41,637 bases of DNA, taken from positions 1 to 41,637 of the forward strand of contig NZ_NIJM01000038.1 of the NCBI RefSeq assembly GCF_002836945.1. Direction: 5' to 3'. Below the pieces are notes generated by a model. The model saw only the letters and a program-made list of their open reading frames with translations, was not told the origin of the DNA and did not search any database. The translations under genes and the position numbers were made by a program. Source of the stretch: Shewanella chilikensis (GTDB taxonomy: Bacteria; Pseudomonadota; Gammaproteobacteria; Enterobacterales; Shewanellaceae). Shown here one piece after another: positions 1 to 8,254 of this stretch (its first letter is position 1; every line of letters starts with the position of its first letter).

Positions 1-13
1 CCGATTGTCTCTC

Positions 14-47
14 ATCAGAAGGATCGGTCAACCGATCCTTATCTGAT
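14..47. other. Long interrupted palindrome downstream of the NhaC-type gene
   Basis: The arms AAGGATCGGT (19-28) and ACCGATCCTT (31-40) are perfect complements. They are extended by ATCAG (14-18) pairing with CTGAT (43-47) across a 2-nt bulge. It lies about 45 bp past the stop of the minus-strand antiporter gene, so it could end that transcript, but there is no T-run on the minus side. It could equally belong to a gene outside the window. Confidence 0.4.
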
Positions 48-92
48 CTACATTGAGGACATACCCGGGGATTTTAGGTCCCTAGTTAAGGC

Positions 93-1475
93 TCAAGCCA
101 CTATGATAAAACCAACAAAAGTCAGTGCCGCTGCGATTAAAGCATAAGGCAGTTGAGTGACTGCGTGACTTACCAGGTTACAGCCGGAGCCTTGCGCCGC
201 AAGGACGGTGGAATCTGAGTAGAAACACGCCTGACTACCAAAGGATGAAGCAGACAACAAAGCACCTATCACCAAGGGGATATCAGCACCAACAGATTGC
301 GCCAGCGGCATTACAATAGGAATGGTTACCGCAAAGATTCCCCAACTGGAACCTGTGGCAAAGGCCAGAATCGCCATGGCTACAAACACCACTGCTGGCA
401 AGAGCTTAGGTGTCATAAAGGGACTCAGGGAGTCAATGACATACTGGGGCAGCAGCAGTTGGTCGCAAACATCCTTGAATACAAAGGCGGCGATAACAGT
501 GCCTATGGCCGGTAGCATGCTCTTGAAACCATCGATCATCTGATCCATCATCTCGGACAAGGGCATCAAACGCTGCACCGCGTAATATGGCAAGGTAATT
601 ACCAAGGTTGCCAACAAGCCTTTCCATACATCGATATCGAAGTAGACGGTAAAGCCAACCAACAGCAAAATAGGTATCAGGAAATTGTGTAATTGTCCTT
701 GTTTATCGGCCTGCTCAAACTCCTCCTCCATCGCACGCACGGCATATTCATCCAAGGTCTGGACTTCATCAAAATTTGTTTGCTCTTTAGCCGGACTACC
801 GGCCGCCGCAGCAAGCTGTGCTTTTTTCATTGGCCCTATAGCCGGAACTATGCCGAGAATAACCAACAGCACCATAGCAACCGCCAACCAGGCGTAAAAC
901 ATATAAGGGATCGCCTGCATATAGATTTGGATCCCCTCACCTTCGGCGGCCACACCGTTGTTGACCAAAAGCCCGCCAAAAAATACTGCCCAAGTGGATA
1001 GCGGCACCAACACGCACACTGGCGCAGCGGTAGAGTCGACCACATAGGCAAGCATCTCACGGGAGATCTTGAACCTGTCGGTGACCCGCTTCATGGTTTC
1101 GCCGACCGTGAGTGCATTCAGGTAATCATCAATGAAGATAACCAGGCCGAGTACAAAGGTCATCAGCAGAGATGAGCGTGGCCCCTTGGCGAGTTTGAGC
1201 GCTTTACGGCCAAAGGCCAAGGCGCCGCCGGTGCGCACCAATAAGGCAATCAGGGCACCGAAACTGCCACACACCAGGATTAACCAACCTATGGTCTCAT
1301 CGGCCATCACTTTGAGTGAAATATCAGCGAAGTTATTCAGTACCTGGCTGGGATCCAAAAGTAGCAGACCACTGACAGCGCCTATGATCAATGCCAGGAT
1401 GGGACGACGCAGCCAAATGGCCAGCACCAATACAACAATGGGGGGAACAAGACTTAACGCTGTCGGCTCAGACAT
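93..1475 (-). CDS. NhaC-family Na+/H+ antiporter (460 aa)
   Basis: Multi-spanning inner-membrane protein of 460 residues with about 11-12 hydrophobic segments, no signal peptide, and a charged cytoplasmic loop near residues 215-265. The segment with IDDYLNALTVGETM followed by DSTAAPVCVLVPLSTW is typical of the NhaC / Na+:H+ antiporter superfamily, with buried acidic residues that would bind cations. Expected role: electrochemical Na+ (or H+) exchange across the inner membrane in a Na+-rich habitat. The ATG at 1475 is preceded by GAGGA. It stands alone, divergent from alaA across a 575-bp AT-rich gap. The substrate could instead be an organic acid exchanged for Na+ or H+, as in malate/lactate members of the family. 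Confidence 0.85.
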   Translation of the reverse strand: MSEPTALSLVPPIVVLVLAIWLRRPILALIIGAVSGLLLLDPSQVLNNFADISLKVMADETIGWLILVCGSFGALIALLVRTGGALAFGRKALKLAKGPRSSLLMTFVLGLVIFIDDYLNALTVGETMKRVTDRFKISREMLAYVVDSTAAPVCVLVPLSTWAVFFGGLLVNNGVAAEGEGIQIYMQAIPYMFYAWLAVAMVLLVILGIVPAIGPMKKAQLAAAAGSPAKEQTNFDEVQTLDEYAVRAMEEEFEQADKQGQLHNFLIPILLLVGFTVYFDIDVWKGLLATLVITLPYYAVQRLMPLSEMMDQMIDGFKSMLPAIGTVIAAFVFKDVCDQLLLPQYVIDSLSPFMTPKLLPAVVFVAMAILAFATGSSWGIFAVTIPIVMPLAQSVGADIPLVIGALLSASSFGSQACFYSDSTVLAAQGSGCNLVSHAVTQLPYALIAAALTFVGFIIVA

Positions 1476-2050
1476 GCACTTAGGTCCTCAAAAAGATGGC
1501 CTTACGGCCCTATAAAGTCATGTGGGGCGTTTAAGACACCGCCAAAACAACTGCTTTATTTACGGCTTTCCGCCAGACGGACAGTAACAACTGGTCGCTT
1601 TTGTTGGAGCCTTGCTAAAAACATCGCGCAGAAAATAATGCTCAACTGCTTATGAGTCAACCATAATCTGAGTCAGTCAGCGCAAATTTTGACCTTACAG
1701 GCAATTATCGAAAAATTTCTATATGATTCAATAGCTTTTACATGCACATTTTAAGCGCTTTTAGCGTTATTGACATATAAGCATTCAGTTAAACTGCCTT
1801 TTTATTTTAAATAATATCGAATCAGTTTTGTGTTAATCACCAGTTTCTTGATGATTATGTAGTTTTAAATGCTGATTCATAACCAGAATATGGCTATATC
1901 ATCTATTATTTGGTGTGTTATTTGCCATTAAAAGATAAAGATTCTGTTAAAAGCGAAAAAATATGACTCCCCCCCCCTTTCTAAGATGCTTTAAATTAGG
2001 TATCGTGCCGAAGGTTAAACTCTTTCATATCAGCCAGTTTCGAGGTAGTA
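1476..2050. other. AT-rich divergent intergenic region with a nine-C tract
   Basis: This 575-bp stretch separates the antiporter gene from alaA. It is clearly richer in A/T than the flanking genes. No convincing coding frame or RNA gene is visible. A TTGACA hexamer occurs at 1770-1775 but has no good -10 partner at the right spacing. A homopolymer of nine C (1969-1977) lies about 75 bp before the alaA start. GAGGT just ahead of the ATG at 2051 serves as the alaA ribosome-binding site. Confidence 0.6.
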
Positions 2051-3265
2051 ATGCGGCCAATCATCAAATCCAATAAGCTCGACAGTGTTTGTTACGATAT
2101 TCGAGGACCGGTACATAAAGAAGCACGTCGATTGGAAGATGAAGGCCATCGTATTCTTAAGCTCAATATAGGTAACCCGGCCCCCTTTGGCTTTGAAGCC
2201 CCGGAAGAAATAGTTCGTGACGTGATCCTCAACCTGCCATCGGCCCAAGGGTATTGTGAGTCCAAAGGTTTGTTCTCTGCCCGCAAGGCGATTGTGCAGC
2301 ATTACCAGTCCCAGGGGATCTTCGGTGTCGATATCGAAGATATCTATATAGGTAATGGCGTTTCCGAATTGATTGTGATGGCCATGCAGGGGCTACTCAA
2401 TACCGATGATGAGGTGTTGGTTCCCTCCCCTGACTATCCACTGTGGACCGCGGCGGTTAACCTGGCCGGCGGCAAGGCACGCCATTATCGCTGCGATGAA
2501 TCAGCCGACTGGTTTCCCGATCTTGAGGATATCAAGAGCAAGATTGGCCCAAGAACCCGAGGTATAGTGATCATCAACCCCAACAATCCAACCGGTGCCG
2601 TATACAGCCGTGAGCTGTTGTTGGAGATTGTTGAACTGTGCCGGCAACACTCCATCATACTGTTTGCCGATGAGATCTATGACAAAATTCTTTACGATGG
2701 CGCTGTGCATATCCCGGCCTGTAGTCTGTCGGATGATATTCTCACCGTGACGTTTAATGGCCTTTCCAAAGCCTATAGAGCCGCCGGTTTCCGGGTCGGT
2801 TGGATGATGCTGTCCGGTAATCTCAAAGCAGCGCACAGCTATATTGAGGGGCTGGAGATGCTCTCCTCTATGCGTCTTTGCGCCAATGTGCCCAATCAGC
2901 ATGCGATTCAAACCGCGTTGGGCGGTTATCAAAGTATCAATGAGCTTACCGCCATCGATGGTCGCCTGACCCAGCAGCGGGATATCTGTTATGAGCTGCT
3001 CAATCAAATTCCCGGTGTGAGTGTGGTGAAACCCAAGGGCGCCATGTATGCATTTCCCCGTCTCGACAGCAAGCGTTTCGGCCTCAGGGACGATGAGCGC
3101 CTGGTGCTGGATCTACTGAAAGAGAAGAAAATTCTCTTGGTACAGGGCACGGCTTTTAACTGGCCGGAGCCGGATCACCTGCGAGTGGTGTTCCTGCCTC
3201 ATAAGGAAGACTTACAGCGGGCCCTGCTCGCCTTCGGTGACTTCCTCGAGTACTACCGTCAATAA
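2051..3265 (+). CDS. alaA: Glutamate-pyruvate (alanine) aminotransferase AlaA
   Basis: Class I/II PLP-dependent aminotransferase of 404 aa, matching E. coli AlaA (YfbQ) in length and motifs. It transfers an amino group between glutamate and pyruvate to make alanine in the cytoplasm. NPNNPTGAVY sits at 176-185, ADEIYDK at 206-212, and the Schiff-base lysine is Lys240 in GLSKAYRAAGFR. The N-terminus IIKSNKLDSVCYDIRGP and the GNPAPFGF segment are characteristic of this subgroup. GAGGT precedes the ATG. A strong terminator follows directly, so although yfbR comes next, as in enterobacteria (yfbQ-yfbR), the two are probably separate transcripts here. Confidence 0.93.
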   Translation: MRPIIKSNKLDSVCYDIRGPVHKEARRLEDEGHRILKLNIGNPAPFGFEAPEEIVRDVILNLPSAQGYCESKGLFSARKAIVQHYQSQGIFGVDIEDIYIGNGVSELIVMAMQGLLNTDDEVLVPSPDYPLWTAAVNLAGGKARHYRCDESADWFPDLEDIKSKIGPRTRGIVIINPNNPTGAVYSRELLLEIVELCRQHSIILFADEIYDKILYDGAVHIPACSLSDDILTVTFNGLSKAYRAAGFRVGWMMLSGNLKAAHSYIEGLEMLSSMRLCANVPNQHAIQTALGGYQSINELTAIDGRLTQQRDICYELLNQIPGVSVVKPKGAMYAFPRLDSKRFGLRDDERLVLDLLKEKKILLVQGTAFNWPEPDHLRVVFLPHKEDLQRALLAFGDFLEYYRQ

Positions 3266-3274
3266 CACAATGCC

Positions 3275-3299
3275 AGCCGCCCGTCGAGGCGGCTTTTTT
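3275..3299 (+). terminator. Rho-independent terminator of alaA
   Basis: The stem AGCCGCC (3275-3281) pairs with GGCGGCT (3288-3294) around a 6-nt loop and is followed by a run of T (3294-3299). It starts 10 bp after the alaA stop codon. Confidence 0.9.
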
Positions 3300-3374
3300 A
3301 TCCTCGCCCGGCACTGACAGCCTTTAACCACTGAGGTAAAGTAAGAGAAACGCGCAAAAACTTAGGGAAGTTGT

Positions 3375-3962
3375 ATGAGTCACCTTTTTGCCCACCTGGC
3401 CAGGATGAAGTTAATTCAGCGTTGGCCTTTAATGTATAACGTCCGCACCGAGAATGTGCAGGAACACTCATTGCAGGTTGCCATGGTGGCCCATGCGCTG
3501 GCCATCATCAGTAACCGTAAGTTCAATGGCCAATATTCGCCCGATCGCGCCGCCACCCTGGCTATCTTTCACGATGCCGGCGAAATACTTACTGGCGATC
3601 TGCCCACCCCGGTCAAATACTTCAATGCCGAGATAGAGGCCGAATACAAGAAGATTGAAGCCATAGCCGAAGCCAGGCTGCTGGAGATGGTGCCTGAAGA
3701 GTTTCGTGACGATTACCGAGCGCTGTTTATCAGTGATAGCGCCGAGCTCAGCCATCGCAAGTTGGTCAAGTCTGCCGATACTCTGTGCGCTTATCTTAAG
3801 TGTCTCGAAGAAAAGCGTGCCGGAAACAACGAGTTCAACAGTGCCCGCAAGCGACTCGAAACCATGCTGGATGCCAACCCAGACCCGGCGGTGGCGTATT
3901 TTCGCGAACATTTCATTCCCAGTTTCACCCTGGATCTGGATGAAATCAATCAACTGCTCTAG
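3375..3962 (+). CDS. yfbR: 5'-deoxynucleotidase YfbR
   Basis: HD-domain phosphohydrolase of 195 aa that dephosphorylates dNMPs to deoxynucleosides, within the dUMP/dCTP salvage and pool-control network. Visible ligands are His31, His66-Asp67 (IFHDAGE) and Asp135 (VKSAD). Arg16-Trp17 in RWPLM corresponds to the substrate-recognition pair of E. coli YfbR (Arg18/Trp19), a constant offset of two residues. The signature [21 protein letters not shown] is almost identical to the enterobacterial protein. The gene is 11 bp upstream of a second HD-family nucleotide hydrolase gene, so the two are almost certainly cotranscribed. Confidence 0.95.
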   Translation: MSHLFAHLARMKLIQRWPLMYNVRTENVQEHSLQVAMVAHALAIISNRKFNGQYSPDRAATLAIFHDAGEILTGDLPTPVKYFNAEIEAEYKKIEAIAEARLLEMVPEEFRDDYRALFISDSAELSHRKLVKSADTLCAYLKCLEEKRAGNNEFNSARKRLETMLDANPDPAVAYFREHFIPSFTLDLDEINQLL

Positions 3963-3973
3963 CAGGAGAGATT

Positions 3974-5308
3974 ATGAGCCAAGCCCACTGGCAAACCAGG
4001 CGCGAGCCCAATAACAGTCAGCGCCGAGACGATAATCGCAGTCCCTATCAGAGAGACAGAGCCAGAATTCTGCACTCCGCCGCCTTTCGGCGCTTACAGG
4101 CCAAGACTCAGGTGCTTGGAGTGGGCATGAACGACTTTTACCGCACCCGCCTGACCCACTCTCTGGAAGTCTCACAAATAGGTACGGGCATAGCCGCCCA
4201 GTTGAAGCAGCGCTATCCCGAAATGGCCTTTTTACTCAACTCCATGAGTCTGCTCGAAGCCCTGTGCCTGGCCCATGATATCGGCCACCCACCCTACGGC
4301 CATGGTGGCGAGGTGGCACTCAACTACATGATGCGTGAGCACGGCGGCTTTGAAGGCAATGGCCAGACCTTCAGAATCCTTACCCGGCTTGAACCCTATA
4401 CCGAACACTTTGGCATGAACCTGACCCGCCGCACCCTACTCGGTGTACTCAAATACCCGGCGCCGGTACGCACACTGAAAGTGGATAGACCCCAGCCAGA
4501 ATTGAATCACTATCGTCAGCTAAGGCCGAGCCAATGGCCACCTGTCAAAGGGGTTTTCGATGACGATGAAGCTATCCTCGATTGGGTACTTGAGCCGCTG
4601 GACAGTAAAGACAAGCAAAGCTTTCTCAGCCATTATAGTCCGGGCGATGGGCTGCACCGCCGTACCCGTTACAAGTCATTCGACTGCACTATTATGGAGC
4701 TGGCTGATGATATCGCCTATGCGGTGCACGATCTCGAAGATGCCATAGTGATGGGAATTGTCACCGGCTCCAATTGGCAAGAGGATATGCATGCCCCGCT
4801 GCAAGCCATTGAAGATGAGTGGATCCAAAGCCAACTCGGAAATATTGAGCTCAAGCTGTTTTCCCGCAAACATCACTTGCGCAAGGATGCCATTGGGACT
4901 CTGGTAAATGCGCTGGTCACCGCCATCAGAATCGACCAGACCCCGGACTTTGCCGAACCCTTGCTCAGGTTTAACGCCAAGTTGGAACCGGCCTTTGCTG
5001 AGCTATTGGAGCTACTGAAGCAGTTTGTCCTTAAATATGTGGTGCGTAAGCCCGAGATCCAGATGCTGGAGTACAAGGGGCAGCAGATAGTGATGGAGCT
5101 GTTTGAAGCCTTTGCCTCGGATCCTCTGAGACTCCTGCCCCACAATACCCAATCACGCTGGCAACAGGCCAACAATAAAGGCGAAAACAGTCACAGAGTA
5201 ATAGCAGATTATATCTCAGGTATGACTGATGAGTTTGCCGCCAGGTTACATCAACAACTGTTTAGCCCAAAGGGCGGTGCCATCATAGACTTGAGCCAGA
5301 ATTATTGA
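3974..5308 (+). CDS. dGTP triphosphohydrolase-like protein (dGTPase family)
   Basis: 444-aa HD-domain protein of the dGTPase family, expected to split dNTPs (typically dGTP) into deoxynucleoside and triphosphate. Residues in view are H62 in [14 protein letters not shown], His101-Asp102 in [14 protein letters not shown], and a later acidic [15 protein letters not shown] motif; these make up the metal site and catalytic helix. AGGAG precedes the ATG, 11 bp after yfbR. The length is nearer to the short dGTPase-like group than to the roughly 500-aa E. coli Dgt, so strict dGTP specificity is not assured. Some members of the wider family act against phage by draining dGTP; nothing local shows that role here. 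No clear terminator follows. Confidence 0.9.
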   Translation: MSQAHWQTRREPNNSQRRDDNRSPYQRDRARILHSAAFRRLQAKTQVLGVGMNDFYRTRLTHSLEVSQIGTGIAAQLKQRYPEMAFLLNSMSLLEALCLAHDIGHPPYGHGGEVALNYMMREHGGFEGNGQTFRILTRLEPYTEHFGMNLTRRTLLGVLKYPAPVRTLKVDRPQPELNHYRQLRPSQWPPVKGVFDDDEAILDWVLEPLDSKDKQSFLSHYSPGDGLHRRTRYKSFDCTIMELADDIAYAVHDLEDAIVMGIVTGSNWQEDMHAPLQAIEDEWIQSQLGNIELKLFSRKHHLRKDAIGTLVNALVTAIRIDQTPDFAEPLLRFNAKLEPAFAELLELLKQFVLKYVVRKPEIQMLEYKGQQIVMELFEAFASDPLRLLPHNTQSRWQQANNKGENSHRVIADYISGMTDEFAARLHQQLFSPKGGAIIDLSQNY

Positions 5309-5676
5309 CCTCAGCATACAAGTGCCGATCAGTTAATAAGGGGCCAAAAAAGTTAAACTGTTAAAGGGACCCCATTCATTTATTTCACATGAGTGAGATG
5401 CTATTTACACAGGCTTTGCCATATCGTTGTAAAGGGGCGCCAATAACCCGAGCTCATCAAGGCAGGTATATAATAGCTGTTATTTTTTGATGATTTATAC
5501 CAAGGGGAACATGGCGATAGTTTTACCATCATGAATCACTACATGATTGACCATGACCAACCACTATAGATGGCTGTATAGCTGCGCTGCTGCCTTTTAC
5601 CTTGATGTATGAAAAAAGAGGTTACTTTTGTTGGGTAGCCATCTTAGAAAATATTCGGAATGCTAGCTGTGAAAAT
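5309..5676. other. Intergenic region between the dGTPase gene and the tRNA operon
   Basis: About 370 bp with no supported gene. Open frames are short, lack good ribosome-binding sites and run into the tRNA genes. A TATAAT hexamer (5469-5474) has no matching -35. A weak GGGG/CCCC pairing around 5340-5376 might end the dGTPase transcript but lacks a T-run. Confidence 0.5.
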
Positions 5677-5712
5677 AAAAAAGAGGCCGCAAAATTGCTT
5701 GGCCTCTTTTTT
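5677..5712 (-). terminator. Terminator of the tRNA operon (symmetric, could act both ways)
   Basis: A perfect 12-bp inverted repeat, AAAAAAGAGGCC (5677-5688) and GGCCTCTTTTTT (5701-5712), flanks a 12-nt loop. On the minus strand it lies 4 bp after the CCA end of tRNA-Leu and ends in a U-run. Because the A/T arms are symmetric it can also stop plus-strand readthrough from the dGTPase side. Confidence 0.9.
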
Positions 5713-5716
5713 AATA

Positions 5717-5803
5717 TGGTACCCGAGGACGGACTTGAACCGTCACGCTGTTACCAGCGAGGGATTTTAAATCCCTTGTGTCTACCGATTCCACCACTCG
5801 GGC
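5717..5803 (-). tRNA. leuZ: tRNA-Leu(UAA)
   Basis: 87-nt class II tRNA gene on the minus strand with an encoded CCA. The acceptor arms GCCCGAG and CTCGGGT pair. The anticodon arm AGGGA-TTTAAAA-TCCCT gives anticodon TAA. A long variable arm is present. It is the last gene of the Gly-Cys-Leu operon, the same order as E. coli glyW-cysT-leuZ. Confidence 0.97.
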
Positions 5804-5844
5804 AAATTGTGCGACAAGGAGTATATCTCATCGTCGCTGAAGAG

Positions 5845-5918
5845 TGGAGGCGCGACCCGGAGTCGAACCGAGATCGACGGATTTGCAATCCGCAGCATAG
5901 CCATTCTGCCATCGCGCC
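5845..5918 (-). tRNA. cysT: tRNA-Cys(GCA)
   Basis: 74-nt tRNA on the minus strand with an encoded CCA. The acceptor GGCGCGA pairs with TCGCGCC. The anticodon loop in GCGGATTGCAAATCCGT gives GCA. It is the middle gene of the operon. Confidence 0.97.
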
Positions 5919-5938
5919 CCAAGCCGTAAGGCTGGGAT

Positions 5939-6014
5939 TGGAGCGACATATCGGGTTCGAACCGATGACCTGTACCTTGGCAAGGTACCGCTCTACCAAC
6001 TGAGCTAATGTCGC
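5939..6014 (-). tRNA. glyW: tRNA-Gly(GCC)
   Basis: 76-nt tRNA on the minus strand with an encoded CCA. The acceptor GCGACAT pairs with ATGTCGC. The D arm is GCTCAGTTGGTAGAGC, the anticodon arm GTACCTTGCCAAGGTAC (anticodon GCC), and the T arm contains GGTTCGAA. It is first in the operon. Its 5' half is repeated in degenerate form three times immediately upstream. Confidence 0.97.
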
Positions 6015-6254
6015 ATCACTTGCTTGCTTCATCATCCAAGCTGACGATCAACAAAGGTACCGACCTTCTGTTTTATCAACTGAGCCAATGTCGCATCACT
6101 TGTTTGCTTCATCATCCAAGCTGACGATCAACAAAGGTACCGACCTTCTGTTTTATCAACTGAGCCAATGTCGCATCACTTGTTTGCTTCATCATCCAAG
6201 CTGACGATCAACAAAGGTACCGACCTTCTGTTTTATCAACTGAGTTAATGTCAC
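6015..6254 (-). repeat. Three 80-bp tandem repeats carrying degenerate tRNA-Gly 5' halves
   Basis: Exactly 80 bp separates successive copies of the tRNA-Gly 5' end. The true tRNA begins at 6014 (minus strand), and pseudo-starts lie at 6094, 6174 and 6254. The first two pseudo-copies read GCGACATTGGCTCAGTTG, the outermost GTGACATTAACTCAGTTG, against GCGACATTAGCTCAGTTG in the gene. After a decayed D arm (ATAAAAC) each unit has AGAAGGTCGGTACCTT, resembling the 5' anticodon stem, and then about 40 bp of shared spacer. No 3' half follows, so no cloverleaf can form. The units lie between the operon promoter and tRNA-Gly, so they should be transcribed in the leader and removed on maturation. Units are nearly identical (C/T differences near 6006 and 6023), implying recent amplification or homogenisation. 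Confidence 0.9.
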
Positions 6255-6261
6255 ATACCAG

Positions 6262-6280
6262 TTCCGCTATTCAAGCGGAA
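6262..6280 (-). other. Leader hairpin of the tRNA operon
   Basis: A perfect 7-bp stem TTCCGCT/AGCGGAA with a 5-nt loop sits between the promoter and the tandem repeats. It would fold at the 5' end of the primary tRNA transcript. It may protect the end or guide processing; that is inference. Confidence 0.5.
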
Positions 6281-6312
6281 GCCAGAGTCTTATCCCCTGA
6301 CTGCGGAATGGC

Positions 6313-6340
6313 ATTCTACCGATTTAAGGGCGGGAGTCAA
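6313..6340 (-). promoter_or_regulatory. Sigma-70 promoter of the tRNA operon
   Basis: Read on the minus strand: -35 TTGACT (6340-6335), a 16-bp spacer, and -10 TAGAAT (6318-6313), followed by a GC-containing discriminator (GCC). The near-consensus hexamers and GC-type discriminator fit a strong stable-RNA promoter under stringent control; the control is inferred from the family pattern. Confidence 0.8.
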
Positions 6341-6541
6341 TCGGCAAATAGGCATTTTTATGTCAAAACCGCTTGAATGCTGGCAATTTACTCAACCGGG
6401 AGCAGTTTCCAATCAAAATGATTAAAATGCAATCCGATTCAGTAGCTTGTCGACTCCCTTCCCTATCAAATGGCATCTTAAAAGTCGTTGTACAACGCCG
6501 CTATAAAAACACTTCCCAAACGGCCCCTGGTGAATCCAATA

Positions 6542-6559
6542 ATATCCAGGCCTGGATAT
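6542..6559. repeat. Perfect 18-bp palindrome
   Basis: ATATCCAGGCCTGGATAT is a perfect palindrome directly beside the GAPDH terminator hairpin. It could be part of a compound terminator or a protein-binding site. No partner gene is evident. Confidence 0.45.
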
Positions 6560-6562
6560 AAC

Positions 6563-6588
6563 AAGGCCCGGTACTCAGACCGGGCCTT
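6563..6588 (-). terminator. Terminator-like hairpin after the long GAPDH gene
   Basis: The stem AAGGCCCGGT (6563-6572) pairs with ACCGGGCCTT (6579-6588) around a 6-nt loop, 18 bp past the stop codon of the minus-strand GAPDH gene. The T-run on the minus side is weak (GTTAT), so efficiency is uncertain. Confidence 0.65.
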
Positions 6589-6606
6589 GGCTATTAAGAG
6601 TCGGAA

Positions 6607-8049
6607 TTAATCTTCAGACAGCGGCAGAGACAAGTAGTTAAGACCTAACATCTTCTGCATTACACCCACCACCTGGCAGCTGTAACCAAACTCGTTGTCA
6701 TACCATACATAGAGGATGGCACGTTTGCCATCGGCGATGGTGGCTTGAGAGTCGACCACACCAGCGTAGCGTGAGCCGACCAGGTCACAAGAAACGATTT
6801 CCGTAGACTCGGTGAAGTCCACCTGGTTTTGCAGCTCTGAATGCAGCGCGATATCACGCAGATAAGCGTTCATATCTTCTTTGCTGGTTTCAGCATTCAG
6901 GTTCAGACTGATGATGGCCATGGACACATTCGGAGTCGGTACCCGAATTGCGTTACCTGTCAGCTTACCGGAAAGTACCGGCAGCGCCTTGGCAACCGCT
7001 TTGGCGGCTCCGGTTTCAGTGATCACCATGTTCAGCGGTGCACTGCGGCCGCGACGATCGGCTTTGTGGTAGTTGTCAATCAGGTTCTGGTCATTGGTAT
7101 AAGAGTGGATGGTTTCCACGTGACCATTTTCGATACCGTACTTGTCATTAACGGCCTTCAGTACAGGCGTAATGGCGTTGGTGGTACAGCTGGCGGCAGA
7201 AACAATAACATCTTCCGGCAGAATATCGCTGTCATTAACACCAAAGACTATGTTCTTGATACTGCCTTTGGCAGGTGCAGTGAGCAGAACTTTTGACGCA
7301 CCTGGGCTCTTAAGGTGCAGACCCAAACCGTCTTCATCTTTCCAGATACCTGTGTTATCGACCACCAAGGCATCGGTAATACCGTACTTGGTGTAATCCA
7401 CTTCATCGGGTGAGTTGGCGTAAATCACCTGAATATAAGTACCGTTGGCGATGATGGCATTGTTCTCTTCATCCACCTCGACAGAGCCGTTAAAAGGTCC
7501 GTGTACTGAATCACGGCGCAGCAGGCTGGCACGTTTTTCCAGGTCACCCTTACGGCCACCGCGCAGAACAATAGCGCGCAGGCGTAGCTTGTTGCTGCGG
7601 CCGGTTTTTTCAATCAACAAACGGGCCAGCAGACGACCGATACGACCAAAACCGTAGAGAACGACGTTGCGTGGCTCAACTTCATCTTTGCTTTCAATGG
7701 CACTGGCCAGCTCGCGGCTCATATAAGCCTCAATTTCGCTGCCATCGGTATGGTTACGCCAGTACTTAACGGCCAGTTTACCTATATCCACTTTGCACTG
7801 TTTGACATCCAGTTTGCTCAGGGCTTCTACGAAGGGGAAGCTCTCACGCAGGCGCAGCTTGTCGCCCACATGGCGACGAACCAGACGATGGGCCTTGATA
7901 ATATCGATGGTGGAGGCGATCAGCAGGGGTTTACCATAAACCACCACTTCTACGCCCTGATTGCGATACAACTTGCCCAACAGGGGCTGCATGGCCTCTG
8001 CCAGTTCGAAGCGTTCTTGCCAACTTTGTAGGTGTTTATCAGCGCTCAT
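6607..8049 (-). CDS. Long-form glyceraldehyde-3-phosphate dehydrogenase (480 aa)
   Basis: Phosphorylating GAPDH with an extra N-terminal domain of about 125 residues that canonical 330-aa enzymes lack. The Rossmann motif GFGRIGR is at 133-139, the catalytic Cys288 is in SCTTN (287-291), and the general-base His315 is in HSYTND. After the second Rossmann strand the sequence is AIVLRGGRKGD: the Asp that normally binds the NAD ribose is absent and Arg/Gly take its place. This suggests a preference for NADP(H), hence possibly gluconeogenic or anabolic use. AAGGAT precedes the ATG at 8049. It is divergent from a lipoprotein gene, with a second canonical GAPDH gene beyond. Such 480-aa GAPDHs are common in gammaproteobacteria; the role of the extension is unknown to me. 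Confidence 0.93.
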   Translation of the reverse strand: MSADKHLQSWQERFELAEAMQPLLGKLYRNQGVEVVVYGKPLLIASTIDIIKAHRLVRRHVGDKLRLRESFPFVEALSKLDVKQCKVDIGKLAVKYWRNHTDGSEIEAYMSRELASAIESKDEVEPRNVVLYGFGRIGRLLARLLIEKTGRSNKLRLRAIVLRGGRKGDLEKRASLLRRDSVHGPFNGSVEVDEENNAIIANGTYIQVIYANSPDEVDYTKYGITDALVVDNTGIWKDEDGLGLHLKSPGASKVLLTAPAKGSIKNIVFGVNDSDILPEDVIVSAASCTTNAITPVLKAVNDKYGIENGHVETIHSYTNDQNLIDNYHKADRRGRSAPLNMVITETGAAKAVAKALPVLSGKLTGNAIRVPTPNVSMAIISLNLNAETSKEDMNAYLRDIALHSELQNQVDFTESTEIVSCDLVGSRYAGVVDSQATIADGKRAILYVWYDNEFGYSCQVVGVMQKMLGLNYLSLPLSED

Positions 8050-8216
8050 TTACAGATCCTTTATCTCACTTTTCCACTTAAATTAACGGGAAAGGTTTGA
8101 GTAACAAAAAGAAAAGACCAATAATCATATTTATGACAGCTAACCTGCCCCTCTTTGGTCGGCGCTATTGTAATGAAAACTGCAGCTTCAAGCTAGTAGC
8201 AGATTTTCGCTAAATC

Positions 8217-8231
8217 TCTAATTAAATTACA
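8217..8231. promoter_or_regulatory. Candidate HexR operator between the long GAPDH and lipoprotein genes
   Basis: TCTAATTAAATTACA differs from the HexR consensus TGTAATnnnATTACA at one position (C for G). HexR is the KDPG-responsive repressor/activator of central carbon genes in Shewanella. The site is 24 bp before the lipoprotein start and about 170 bp before the divergent GAPDH start. Confidence 0.6.
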
Positions 8232-8254
8232 GATTTAACCATGTGGAGCGTATT

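Noticed and set aside
5469..5474. TATAAT hexamer as a promoter
   Set aside because: No -35-like element at 15-19 bp and no gene downstream in that direction before the terminator.
5602..6003. 133-codon plus-strand reading frame over the tRNA genes
   Set aside because: It runs through three tRNA genes on the other strand and is an artefact of their sequence.
6015..6254. CRISPR array
   Set aside because: The 80-bp units are contiguous with no unique spacers and contain tRNA sequence.
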